Program-made: the position numbers and the translations under genes
Notes under the pieces: model-generated
What the model was told of the DNA's origin: nothing
The model's input: only the letters and a program-made list of their open reading frames with translations
The model's database searches: none
Origin: Siphonodentalium dalli
Taxonomy: Eukaryota; Mollusca; Scaphopoda; Gadilida; Siphonodentaliidae
Assembly: GCA_032622095.1 (NCBI GenBank)
Contig: CP136069.1
Span: 35,874,194 to 35,938,193, forward strand
Reading direction: 5' to 3'
Length of the DNA stretch: 64,000 bases
Shown: piece after piece, positions 1-12,400 of the stretch
Layout: the number at the start of each line of letters is the position of its first letter
Numbering within the stretch: the stretch's first letter is position 1

Positions 1-2365
1 CTGTTTGAGGCCCCATAAAATGCCCAGTATTTTTGAAAGCGACTGTACTTTGCATCTGCACGGGCAAAATCCCTTTAATGTTTTGGACACTTTTGTCGTA
101 TCAATGTGCAAGCAGGCATGTTTCGCGATAGGACGGCACATTCGGTCGCAGGCCGGACCTCACTGTTTGGCTAATGAGCAGGGGTTGGGAGTTGGATACT
201 TGGGGTGGGGCAGGCTGTTTGAGGCCCCATAAAATGCCCAGTATTTTTGAAAGCGACTGTACATTGCATCTGCACGGGCAAAATCCATTTAACGTTTTGG
301 ACACTTTTATCGTATCAATGTGCAAGCAGGCATGTTACGCGATAGGATGGCACATTCTGTCGCAGGCCGGACCTCACGGTTTGGCTAATGAGCAGGGGTT
401 GGGAGTTGGATAATTGGGGTGGGGCAGGCTATTTGAGGCCCCATAAAATGCCTAGTATTTTTGAAAGCGACTGTACTTTGCATCTGCACGGGCAAAATCC
501 CTTTAACGTTTTTGACACTTTTATCGTATCAATGTGCAAGCAGGCATGTTTCGCGATTGGACGGCACATTCGGTCGCAGGCCGAACCTCACGGTTTGGCT
601 AATGAGCAGGGGTTGGGAGTTGGATAATTGGGGTGGGGCAGGCTGTTTTGAGGCCCAATAAAATGCCCAGTATTTTTGAAAGTGACTGTACTTTGCATCT
701 GCACGGGCAAAATCCCTTTAACGTTTTGGACACTTGTATCGTATCAATGTGCAAGCAGGCATGTTTCGCGATAGGACGGCATATTCGGTCGCAGGCCGGA
801 CCCCACGGTTTGGCTAATGAGCAGGGGTTGGGAGTTGGATAATTGGGGTGGGGCAGGCTGTTTGAGGCCCCATAAAATGCCCAGTATTTTTGAAAGCGAC
901 TGTACATTGCATCTGCACGGGCAAAATCCCTTTAACGTTTTGGACACTTTTATCGTATCAATGTGCAAGCAGGCATGTTTCGCGATAGGATGGCACATTC
1001 GGTCGCAGGCCGGACCTCACGGTTTGGATAATGAGCAGGGGTTGGGAGTTGGATAATTGGGGTGGGGCAGGCTGTTTGAGGCCCCATAAAATGCCCAGTA
1101 TTTTTGAAAGCGACTGTACTTTGCATCTGCACGGGCAAAATCCCTTTAACGTTTTGGACACTTGTATCGTATCAATGTGCAAGCAGGCATGTTTCGCGAT
1201 AGGACGGCATATTCGGTCGCAGGCCGGACCCCACGGTTTGGCTAATGAGCAGGGGTTGGGAGTTGGATAATTGGGGTGGGGCAGGCTGTTTGAGGCCCCA
1301 TAAAATGCCCAGTATTTTTGAAAGCGACTGTACTTTGCATCTGCACGGGCAAAATCCCTTTAACGATTTTGACACTTTTATCGTATCAATGTGCAAGCAG
1401 GCATGTTTCGCGATAGGACGGCACATTCGGTCGCAGGCCGAACCTCACGGTTTGGCTAATGAGCAGGGGTTGGGAGTTGGATAATTGGGGTGGGGCAGGC
1501 TGTTTTGAGGCCCCATAAAATGCCCAGTATTTTTGAAAGCGACTGTACTTTGCATCTGCACGGGCAAAATCCCTTTAACGTTTTGGACACTTGTATCGTA
1601 TAAATGTGCAAGCAGGCATGTTTCGCGATAGGACGGCACATTCGGTCGCAGGCCGGACCTCACGGTTTGGCTAATGAGCAGGGGTTGGGAGTTGGATAAT
1701 TGGGGTGGGGCAGGCTGTTTGAGGCCCCATAAAATGCCCAGTATTTTTGAAAGCGACTGTACATTGCATCTGAACGGGCAAAATCCCTTTAACGTTTTGG
1801 ACACTTTTATCGTATCAATGTGCAAGCAGGCATGTTTCGCGATAGGATGGCACATTCGGTCGCAGGCCGGACCTCACGGTTTGGCTAATGAGCAGGGGTT
1901 GGGAGTTGGATAATTGGGGTGGGGCAGGCTGTTTGAGGCCCCATAAAATGCCCAGTATTTTTGAAAGCGACTGTACTTTGCATCTGCACGGGCAAAATCC
2001 CTTTAACGTTTTGGACACTTTTATCGTATCAATGTGCAAGCAGGCATGTTTCGCGATAGGACGGCACATTCGGTCGCAGGCCGGACCTCACGGTTTGGCT
2101 AATGAGCAGGGGTTGGGAGTTGGATAATTGGGGTGGGGCAGACTATTTGAGGCCCCATAAAATGCCTAGTATTTTTGAAAGCGACTGTACTTTGCATCTG
2201 CACGGGCAAAATCCCTTTAACGATTTTGACACTTTTATCGTATCAATGTGCAAGCAGGCATGTTTCGCGATAGGACGGCACATTCGGTCGCAGGCCGAAC
2301 CTCACGGTTTGGCTAATGAGCAGGGGTTGGGAGTTGGATAATTGGGGTGGGCCAGGCTGTTTTAA

Positions 2366-2578
2366 GGCCCCATAAAATGCCCAGTATTTTTGAAAGCGAC
2401 TGTACTTTGCATCTGCACGGGCAAAATCCCTTTAACGTTTTGGACAATTTTATCGTAGCAATGTGCAAGCAGGCATGTTTCGCGATAGGACGGCACATTC
2501 GGTCGCAGGCCGGACCTCACGGTTTGGCTAATGAGCAGGGGTTGGGAGTTGGATAATTGGGTGGGATAGGCTGTTTGA
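2366..2578. repeat. Chimeric monomer, 213 bp
   Basis: The entry side reads gggccagg ctgttttaagg, as at the cacttgtatc monomer of 5797. The interior carries ggacaattttatcgtagc, diagnostic of the following monomer type (2579). It ends with attgggtggg, one G short. In S2 four separate monomers occupy this place. The simplest reading is a junction left by unequal exchange or conversion. Confidence 0.6.
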
Positions 2579-5363
2579 GGCCCCATAAAATGCCCAGTAT
2601 TTTTGAAAGCGACTGTACTTTGCATCTGCACGGGCAAAATCCCTTTAACCTTTTGGACAATTTTATCGTAGCAATGTGCAAGCAGGCATGTTTCGCGATA
2701 GGACGGCACATTCGGTCGCAGGCCGGACCTCACGGTTTGGCTAATGAGCAGGGGTTGGGAGTTGGATAATTGGGGTGGGGCAGGCTGTTTGAGGCCCCAT
2801 AAAATGCCTAGTATTTTTGAAAGCGACTGTACTTTGCATCTGCACGGGCAAAATCCCTTTAACGTTTTTGACACTTTTATCGTATCAATGTGCAAGCAGG
2901 CATGTTTCGCGATAGGACGGCACATTCGGTCGCAGGCAGAACCTCACGGTTTGGCTAATGAGCAGGGGTTGGGAGTTGGATAATTGGGATGGGGCAGGCT
3001 GTTTTGAGGCCCCATAAAATGCCCAGTATTTTTGAAAGCGACTGTACTTTGCATCTGCACGGGCAAAATCCCTTTAACGTTTTGGACACTTGTATCGTAT
3101 CAATGTGCAAGCAGGCATGTTTCGCGATAGGACGGCACATTCGGTCGCAGGCCGGACCTCACGGTTTGGCTAATGAGCAGGGGTTGGGAGTTGGATAATT
3201 GGGGTGGGGCAGGCTGTTTGAGGCCCCATAAAATGCCCAGAATTTTTGAAAGCGACTGTACTTTGCATCTGCCCGGGCAAAATCCCTTTAACGTTTTGGA
3301 CACTTTTATCGTATCAATGTGCAAGCAGGCATGTTTCGCGATAGGACGGCACATTCGGTCGCCAGCCGGACCTCACGGTTTGGCTAATGAGCAGGGGTTG
3401 GGAGTTGGATAATTGGGGTGGGGCAGGCTGGTTGAGGCCCCATAAAATGCCCAGTATTTTTGAAAGCGACTGTACTTTGCATCTGCACGGGCAAAATCCC
3501 TTTAACGTTTTGGACACTTTTATCGTATCAATGTGCAAGCAGGCATGTTTCGCGATAGGACGACACATTCTGTCGCAGGCCGTACCTCACGGTTTGGCTA
3601 ATGAGCAGGGGTTGGGAGTTGTATAATTGGGATGGGGCAGGCTGTTTGAGGCCCCATAAAATGCCCAGTATTTTTGAAAGCGACTGTACTTTTCATCTGC
3701 ACGGGCAAAATCCCTCTACGGTTTTGGACACTTTTGTCGTATCAATGTGCAAGCAGGCATGTTTCGCGATAGGACGGCACATTCGGTCGCAGGCCGGACC
3801 TCACTGTTTGGCTAATGAGCAGGGGTTGGGAGTTGGATAATTGGGGTGGGGCAGGCTGTTTGAGGCCCCATAAAATGCCCAGTATTTTTGAAAGCGACTG
3901 TACATTGCATCTGCACGGGCAAAATCCATTTAACGTTTTGGACACTTTTATCGTATCAATGTGCAAGCAGGCATGTTTCGCGATAGGATGGCACATTCTG
4001 TCGCAGGCCGGACCTCACGGTTTGGCTAATGAGAATGGGTTGGGAGTTGGATAATTGGGGTGGGTCAGGCTATTTGAGGCCCCATAAAATGCCTAGTATT
4101 TTTGAAAGCGACTGTACTTTGCATCTGCACGGGCAAAATCCCTTTAACGTTTTTGACACTTTTATCGTATCAATGTGCAAGCAGGCATGTTTCGCGATAG
4201 GATGGCACATTCGGTCGCAGGCCGGACCTTACGGTTTGGCTAATGAGCAGGGGTTGGGAGTTGGATAATTGGGGTGGGGCAGGCTGTTTGAGGCCCCATA
4301 AAATGCCCAGTATTTTTGAAAGCGACTGTACTTTGCATCTTCACGGGCAAAATCCCTTTAACGTTTTGGACACTTTTATCGTATCAATGTGCAAGCAGGC
4401 ATGTTTCGCGATAGGACGGCACATTCGGTCGCAGGCCGGACCTAACGGTTTGGCTAATGAGCAGGGGTTGGGAGTTGGATAATTGGGGTGGGGCAGGCTA
4501 TTTGAGGCCCCATAAAATGCCTAGTATTTTTGAAAGCGACTGTACTTTGCATCTGCACGGGCAAAATCCCTTTAACGATTTTGACACTTTTATCGTATCA
4601 ATGTGCAAGCAGGCATGTTTCGCGATAGGACGGCACATTCGGTCGCAGGCCGAACCTCACGGTTTGGCTAATGAGCAGGGGTTGGGAGTTGGATAATTGG
4701 GGTGGGCCAGGCTGTTTTAAGGCCCCATAAAATGCCTAGTATTTTTGAAAGCGACTGTACTTTGCATCTGCACGGGCAAAATCCCTTTAACGTTTTTGAC
4801 ACTTTTATCGTATCAATGTGCAAGCAGGCATGTTTCGCGATAGGACGGCACATTCGGTCGCAGGCCGAACCTCACGGTTTGGCTAATGAGCAGGGGTTGG
4901 GAGTTGGATAATTGGGGTGGGGCAGGCTGTTTTGAGGCCCCATAAAATGCCCAGTATTTTTGAAAGCGACTGTACTTTGCATCTGCATGGGCAAAATCCC
5001 TTTAACGTTTTGGACACTTGTATCGTATAAATGTGCAAGCAGGCATGTTTCGCGATAGGACGGCACATTCGGTCGCAGGCCGGACCTCACGGTTTGGCTA
5101 ATGAGCAGGGGTTGGGAGTTGGATAATTGGGGTGGGGCAGGCTGTTTGAGGCCCCATAAAATGCCCAGTATTTTTGAAAGCGACTGTACATTGCATCTGC
5201 ACGGGCAAAATCCCTTTAACGTTTTGGACACTTTTATCGTATCAATGTGCAAGCAGGCATGTTTCGCGATAGGATGGCACATTCGGTCGCAGGCCGGACC
5301 TCACGGTTTGGCTAATGAGCAGGGGTTGGGAGTTGGATAATTGGGGTGGGGCAGGCTATTTGA

Positions 5364-5577
5364 GGCCCCATAAAATGCCCAGTATTTTTGAAAGCGACTG
5401 TACTTTGCATCTGCACGGGCAAAATCCCTTTAACGTTTTGGACACTTTTATCGTATCAATGTGCAAGCAGGCATGTTTCGCGATAGGACGGCACATTCGG
5501 TCGCAGGCCGGACCTCACGGTTTGGCTAATGAGCAGGGGTTGGGAGTTGGATAATTGGGGTGGGGCAGGCTGTTTGA
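5364..5577. repeat. Reference monomer (consensus-like, 214 bp)
   Basis: This copy carries none of the common subfamily variants and serves as the reference phase, starting at the ggcc of ggccccataaaatg. Hand count gives 44 C and 64 G in 214 bp (50.5% GC), a clear excess of G on the + strand. There are 11 CpG dinucleotides against about 13 expected, so CpG is not strongly depleted. An NruI palindrome (tcgcga) lies at 5478-5483 and recurs in most monomers. A G-run cluster occupies the last quarter. I see no convincing long inverted repeat, ribozyme core, tRNA-like A/B box pair or exact CENP-B box. Confidence 0.9.
5536..5565 (+). other. Putative G-quadruplex motif, once per monomer
   Basis: Four G-runs occur on the + strand at 5536-5539, 5542-5544, 5557-5560 and 5562-5565, separated by 2, 12 and 1 bases. 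The same arrangement recurs in almost every monomer, for example at 181-210. Some copies weaken it: attgggatgggg, attgaggtgggg and the single-run attgggtgggg variants. The 12-base middle loop exceeds the usual 7-base search limit, so folding is plausible but unproven. The pattern is seen directly; the structure is inference. Confidence 0.5.
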
Positions 5578-6434
5578 GGCCCCATAAAATGCCTAGTATT
5601 TTTGAAAGCGACTGTACTTTGCATCTGCACGGGCAAAATCCCTTTAACGATTTTGACACTTTTATCGTATCAATGTGCAAGCAGGCATGTTTCGCGATAG
5701 GACGGCACATTCGGTTGCAGGCCGAACCTCACGGTTTGGCTAATGAGCAGGGGTTGGGAGTTGGATAATTGGGGTGGGCCAGGCTGTTTTAAGGCCCCAT
5801 AAAATGCCCAGTATTTTTGAAAGCGACTGTACTTTGCATCTGCACGGGCAAAATCCCTTTAACGTTTTGGACACTTGTATCGTATCAATGTGCAAGCAGG
5901 CATGTTTCGCGATAGGACGGCACATTCGGTCGCAGGCCGGACCTCACGGTTTGGCTAATGAGCAGGGGTTGGGAGTTGGATAATTGGGGTGGGGCAGGCT
6001 GTTTGAGGCCCCATAAAATGCCCAGTATTTTTGAAAGTGACTGTAGTTTGCATCTGCACGGGCAAAATCCCATTAACGTTTTGGACACTTTTATCGTATC
6101 AATGTGCAAGCAGGCATGTTTCGCGATAGGACGGCACATTCTGTCGCAAGCCGGACCTCACTGTTTGGCTAATGAGCAGGGGTTGGGAGTTGGATAATTG
6201 GGGTGGGGCAGGCTGTTTGAGGCCCCATAAAATGCCCAGTGTTTTTGAAAGCGACTGTACATTGCATCTGCACGGGCAAAATCCCTTTAACGTTTTGGAC
6301 ACTTTTATCGTATCAATGTGCAAGCAGGCATGTTTCGCGATAGGATGGCACATTCGGTCGCAGGCCGGACCTCACGGTTTGGCTAATGAGCAGGGGTTGG
6401 GAGTTGGATAATTGGGGTGGGGCAGGCTGTTTGA

Positions 6435-9400
6435 GGCCCCATAAAATGCCCAGTATTTTTGAAAGCGACTGTACTTTGCATCTGCCCGGGCAAAATCCCT
6501 TTAACGTTTTTGACACTTTTATCGTATCAATGTGCAAGCAGGCATGTTTCGCGATTGGACGGCACATTCGGTCGCAGGCCGAACCTCACGGTTTGGCTAA
6601 TGAGCAGGGGTTGGGAGTTGGATAATTGGGGTGGGGCAGGCTGTTTTGAGGCCCAATAAAATGCCCAGTATTTTTGAAAGTGACTGTACTTTGCATCTGC
6701 ACGGGCAAAATCCCTTTAACGTTTTGGACACTTGTATCGTATCAATGTGCAAGCAGGCATGTTTCGCGATAGGACGGCATATTCGGTCGCAGGCCGGACC
6801 CCACGGTTTGGCTAATGAGCAGGGGTTGGGAGTTGGATAATTGGGGTGGGGCAGGCTGTTTGAGGCCCCCATAAAATGCCCAGTATTTTTGAAAGCGACT
6901 GTACATTGCATCTGCACGGGCAAAATCCCTTTAACGTTTTGGACACTTTTATCGTATCAATGTGCAAGCAGGCATGTTTCGCGATAGGATGGCACATTCG
7001 GTCGCAGGCCGGACCTCACGGTTTGGCTAATGAGCAGGGGTTGGGAGTTGGATAATTGGGGTGGGGCAGGCTGTTTGAGGCCCCATAAAATGCCCAGTAT
7101 TTTTGAAAGCGACTGTACTTTGCATCTGCACGGGCAAAATCCCTTTAACGTTTTGGACACTTTTATCGTATCAATGTGCAAGCAGGCATGTTTCGCGATA
7201 AGACGGCACATTCGGTCGCAGGCCGGACCTCACGGTTTGGCTAATGAGCAGGGGTTGGGAGTTGGATAATTGGGGTGGGGCAGGCTGTTTTGAGGCCCAA
7301 TAAAATGCCCAGTATTTTTGAAAGCGACTGTACTTTGCATCTGCACGGGCAAAATCCCTTTAACGTTTTGGACACTTGTATCGTATCAATGTGCAAGCAG
7401 GCATGTTTCGCGATAGGACGGCATATTCGGTCGCAGGCCGGACCCCACGGTTTGGCTAATGAGCAGGGGTTGGGAGTTGGATAATTGGGGTGGGGCAGGC
7501 TGTTTGAGGCCCCATAAAATGCCCAGTATTTTTGAAAGCGACTGTACTTTGCATCTGCACGGGCAAAATCCCTTTAACGATTTTGACACTTTTATCGTAT
7601 CAATGTGCAAGCAGGCATGTTTCGCGATAGGACGGCACATTCGGTCGCAGGCCGAACCTCACGGTTTGGCTAATGAGCAGGGGTTGGGAGTTGGATAATT
7701 GGGGTGGGGCAGGCTGTTTTGAGGCCCCATAAAATGCCCAGTATTTTTGAAAGCGACTGTACTTTGCATCAGCACGGGCAAAATCCCTTTAACGTTTTGG
7801 ACACTTGTATCTTATAAATGTGCAAGCAGGCATGTTTCGCGATAGGACGGCACATTCGGTCGCAGGCCGGACCTCACGGTTTGGCTAATGAGCAGGGGTT
7901 GGGAGTTGGATAATTGGGGTGGGGCAGGCTGTTTGAGGGCCCCATAAAATGCCCAGTATTTTTTGAAAGCGACTGTACATTGCATCTGAACGGGCAAAAT
8001 CCCTTTAACGTTTTGGACACTTTTATCGTATCAATGTGCAAGCAGGCATGTTTCGCGATAGGATGGCACATTCGGTCGCAGGCCGGACCTCACGGTTTGG
8101 CTAATGAGCAGGGGTTGGGAGTTGGATAATTGGGGTGGGGCAGGCTGTTTTGAGGCCCCATAAAATGCCCAGTATTTTTGAAAGCGACTGTACTTTGCAT
8201 CTGCACGGGCAAAATCCCTTTAACGTTTTGGACACTTTTATCGTATCAATGTGCAAGCAGGCATGTTTCGCGATAGGACGGCACATTCGGTCGCAGGCCG
8301 GACCTCACGGTTTTGGCTAATGAGCAGGGGTTGGGAGTTGGATAATTGGGGTGGGGCAGACTATTTGAGGCCCCATAAAATGCCTAGTATTTTTGAAAGC
8401 GACTGTACTTTGCATCTGCACGGGCAAAATCCCTTTAACGATTTTGACACTTTTATCGTATCAATGTGCAAGCAGGCATGTTTCGCGATAGGACGGCACA
8501 TTCGGTCGCAGGCCGAACCTCACGGTTTGGCTAATGAGCAGGGGTTGGGAGTTGGATAATTGGGGTGGGCCAGGCTGTTTTAAGGCCCCATAAAATGCCC
8601 AGTATTTTTGAAAGCGACTGTACTTTGCATCTGCACGGGCAAAATCCCTTTAACGTTTTGGACACTTGTATCGTATCAATGTGCAAGCAGGCATGTTTCG
8701 CGATAGGACGGCACATTCGGTCGCAGGCCCGGACCTCACGGTTTGGCTAATGAGCAGGGGTTGGGAGTTGGATAATTGGGGTGGGGCAGGCTGTTTGAGG
8801 CCCCATAAAATGCCCAGTATTTTTGAAAGTGACTGTACTTTGCATCTGCACGGGCAAAATCCCATTAACGTTTTGGACACTTTTATCGTTTCAATGTGCA
8901 AGCAGGCATGTTTCGCGATAGGACGGCACATTCTGTCGCAAGCCGGACCTCAGTGTTTGGCTAATGAGCAGGGGTTGGGAGTTGGATAATTGGGGTGGGG
9001 CAGGCTGTTTGAGGCCTCATAAAATGCCGAGTGTTTTTGAAAGCGACTGTACATTGCATCTGCACGGGCAAAATCCCTTTAACGTTTTGGACACTTTTAT
9101 CGTATCAATGTGCAAGCAGGCATTTTCGCGATAGGATGGCACATTCGGTCGCAGGCCGGACCTTACGGTTTGGCTAATGAGCAGGGGTTGGGAGTTGGAT
9201 AATTGGGTGGGGTAGGCTGTTTGAGGCCCCATAAAATGCCCAGTATTTTTGAAAGCGACTGTACTTTGCATCTGCACGGGCAAAATCCCTTTAACCTTTT
9301 GGACAATTTTATCGTAGCAATGTGCAAGCAGGCATGTTTCGCGATAGGACGGCACATTCGGTCGCAGGCCGGACCTCACGGTTTTGGCTAATGAGCAGGG

Positions 9401-12400
9401 GTTGGGAGTTGGATAATTGGGGTGGGGCAGGCTGTTTGAGGCCCCATAAAATGCCTAGTATTTTTGAAAGCGACTGTACTTTGCATCTGAACGGGCAAAA
9501 TCCCTTTAACGTTTTTTGACACTTTTATCGTATCAATGTGCAAGCAGGCATGTTTCGCGATAGGACGGCACATTCGGTCGCAGGCAGAACCTCACGGTTT
9601 GGCTAATGAGCAGGGGTTGGGAGTTGGATAATTGGGATGGGGCAGGCTGTTTTGAGGCCCCATAAAATGCCCAGTATTTTTGAAAGCGACTGTACTTTGC
9701 ATCTGCACGGGCAAAATCCCTTTAACGTTTTGGACACTTGTATCGTATCAATGTGCAAGCAGGCATGTTTCGCGATAGGACGGCACATTCGGTCGCAGGC
9801 CGGACCTCACGGTTTGGCTAATGAGCAGGGGTTGGGAGTTGGATAATTGGGATGGGGCAGGCTGTTTGAGGCCCCATAAAATGCCCAGAATTTTTGAAAG
9901 CGACTGTACTTTGCATCTGGCCGGGCAAAATCCCTTTAACGTTTTGGACACTTTTATCGTATCAATGTGCAAGCAGGCATGTTTCGCGATAGGACGGCAC
10001 ATTCGGTCGCCAGCCGGACCTCACGGTTTGGCTAATGAGCAGGGGTTGGGAGTTGGATAATTGGGGTGGGGCAGGCTGGTTGAGGCCCCATAAAATACCC
10101 AGTATTTTTGAAAGCGACTGTACTTTGCATCTGCACGGGCAAAATCCCTTTAACGTTTTGGACACTTTTATCGTATCAATGTGCAAGCAGGCATGTTTCG
10201 CGATAGGACGGCACATTCTGTCGCAGGCCGTACCTCACGGTTTGGCTAATGAGCAGGGGTTGGGAGTTGTATAATTGGGATGGGGCAGGCTGTTTGAGGC
10301 CCCATAAAATGCCCAGTATTTTTGAAAGCGACTGTACTTTGCATCTGCACGGGCAAAATCCCTTTAAGGTTTTGGACACTTTTGTCGTATCAATGTGCAA
10401 GCAGGCATGTTTCGCGATAGGACGGCACATTCGGTCGCAGGCCGGACCTCACTGTTTGGCTAATGAGCAGGGGTTGGGAGTTGGATAATTGGGGTGGGGC
10501 AGGCTGTTTGAGGCCCCATAAAATGCCCAGTATTTTTGAAAGCGACTGTACATTGCATCTGCACGGGCAAAATCCATTTAACGTTTTGGACACTTTTATC
10601 GTATCAATGTGCAAGCAGGCATGTTTCGCGATAGGATGGCACATTCTGTCGCAGGCCGGACCTCACGGTTTGGCTAATGAGAATGGGTTGGGAGTTGGAT
10701 AATTGGGGTGGGGCAGGCTATTTGAGGCCCCATAAAATGCCTAGTATTTTTGAAAGCGACTGTACTTTGCATCTGCACGGGCAAAATCCCTTTAACGTTT
10801 TTGACACTTTTATCGTATCAATGTGCAAGCAGGCATGTTTTCGCGATAGGATGGCACATTCGGTCGCAGGCCGGACCTCACGGTTTGGCTAATGAGCAGG
10901 GGTTGGGAGTTGGATAATTGGGGGTGGGGCAGGCTGTTTGAGGCCCCATAAAATGCCCAGTATTTTTGAAAGCGACTGTACTTTGCATCTTCACGGGCAA
11001 AATCCCTTTAACGTTTTGGACACTTTTATCGTATCAATGTGCAAGCAGGCATGTTTCGCGATAGGACGGCACATTCGGTCGCAGGCCGGACCTAACGGTT
11101 TGGCTAATGAGCAGGGGTTGGGAGTTGGATAATTGGGGTGGGGCAGGCTATTTGAGGCCCCATAAAATGCCTAGTATTTTTGAAAGCGACTGTACTTTGC
11201 ATCTGCACGGGCAAAATCCCTTTAACGATTTTGACACTTTTATCGTATCAATGTGCAAGCAGGCATGTTTCGCGATAGGACGGCACATTCGGTCGCAGGC
11301 CGAACCTCACGGTTTGGCTAATGAGCAGGGGTTGGGAGTTGGATAATTGGGGTGGGCCAGGCTGTTTTAAGGCCCCATAAAATGCCTAGTATTTTTGAAA
11401 GCGACTGTACTTTGCATCTGCACGGGCAAAATCCCTTTAACGTTTTTGACACTTTTATCGTATCAATGTGCAAGCAGGCATGTTTCGCAATAGGACGGCA
11501 CATTCGGTCGCAGGCCGAACCTCACGGTTTGGCTAATGAGCAGGGGTTGGGAGTTGGATAATTGGGGTGGGGCAGGCTGTTTTGAGGCCCCATAAAATGC
11601 CCAGTATTTTTGAAAGCGACTGTACTTTGCATCTGCATGGGCAAAATCCCTTTAACGTTTTGGACACTTGTATCGTATAAATGTACAAGCAGGCATGTTT
11701 CGCGATAGGACGGCACATTCGGTCGCAGGCCGGACCTCACGGTTTGGCTAATGAGCAGGGGTTGGGAGTTGGATAATTGGGGTGGGGCAGGCTGTTTGAG
11801 GCCCCATAAAATGCCCAGTATTTTTGAAAGCGACTGTACATTGCATCTGCACGGGCAAAATCCCTTTAACGTTTTGGACACTTTTATCGTATCAATGTGC
11901 AAGCAGGCATGTTTCGCGATAGGATGGCACATTCGGTCGCAGGCCGGACCTCACGGTTTGGCTAATGAGCAGGGGTTGGGAGTTGGATAATTGGGGTGGG
12001 GCAGGCTATTTGAGGCCCCATAAAATGCCCAGTATTTTTGAAAGCGACTGTACTTTGCATCTGCACGGGCAAAATCCCTTTAACGTTTTGGACACTTTTA
12101 TCGTATCAATGTGCAAGCAGGCATGTTTCGCGATAGGACGGCACATTCGGTCGCAGGCCGGACCTCACGGTTTGGCTAATGAGCAGGGGTTGGGAGTTGG
12201 ATAATTGGGGTGGGGCAGACTATTTGAGGCCCCATAAAATGCCGAGTATTTTTGAAAGCGACTGTACTTTGCATCTGCACGGGCAAAATCCCTTTAACGA
12301 TTTTGACACTTTTATCGTATCAATGTGCAAGCAGGCATGTTTCGCGATAGGACGGCACATTCGGTCGCAGGCCGAACCTCACGGTTTGGCTAATGAGCAG

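Larger units (their letters stand above)
437..6434. repeat. Higher-order repeat supercopy S1 (28 monomers, 5,998 bp)
   Basis: The unit starts with a monomer carrying gtttttgac, gcgattgg and gccgaacc followed by ttttgaggcccaat. That monomer type returns at 6435, exactly 5,998 bp later. Within it the monomers follow a fixed order of diagnostic variants: cacttgtatc with catattcgg; acattgc with ggatgg; cgattttgac with gccgaacc; aaccttttggacaatttt; cagaatttttg with gccagccg; ggctggttg; gccgtacc; gagaatggg; catcttcacgg with cctaacgg; catctgcatgg; and cagtgtttttg. The same order recurs in the next two supercopies. The 18 monomers at 2579-6434 form the conserved core. Confidence 0.85.

Noticed and set aside
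5476-5510. CENP-B box (ttcg....a..cggg)
   Set aside because: ttcgcgataggacgg and ttcggtcgcaggccgg come close, but each has a spacing or core mismatch. No exact match was seen in the consensus monomer.
5500-5560. tRNA/SINE-like pol III boxes on the minus strand (gaggttcgg, tagccaaaccg)
   Set aside because: Only partial B-box similarity, limited to the gccgaacc variant, and the A-box-like stretch is far too close. No tRNA fold was found.
5364-5577. Internal sub-repeat structure (2 x 107 bp) or phased A-tract curvature
   Set aside because: The two halves of the monomer show no resemblance. The A/T runs are short and only loosely spaced, too weak to claim bending.
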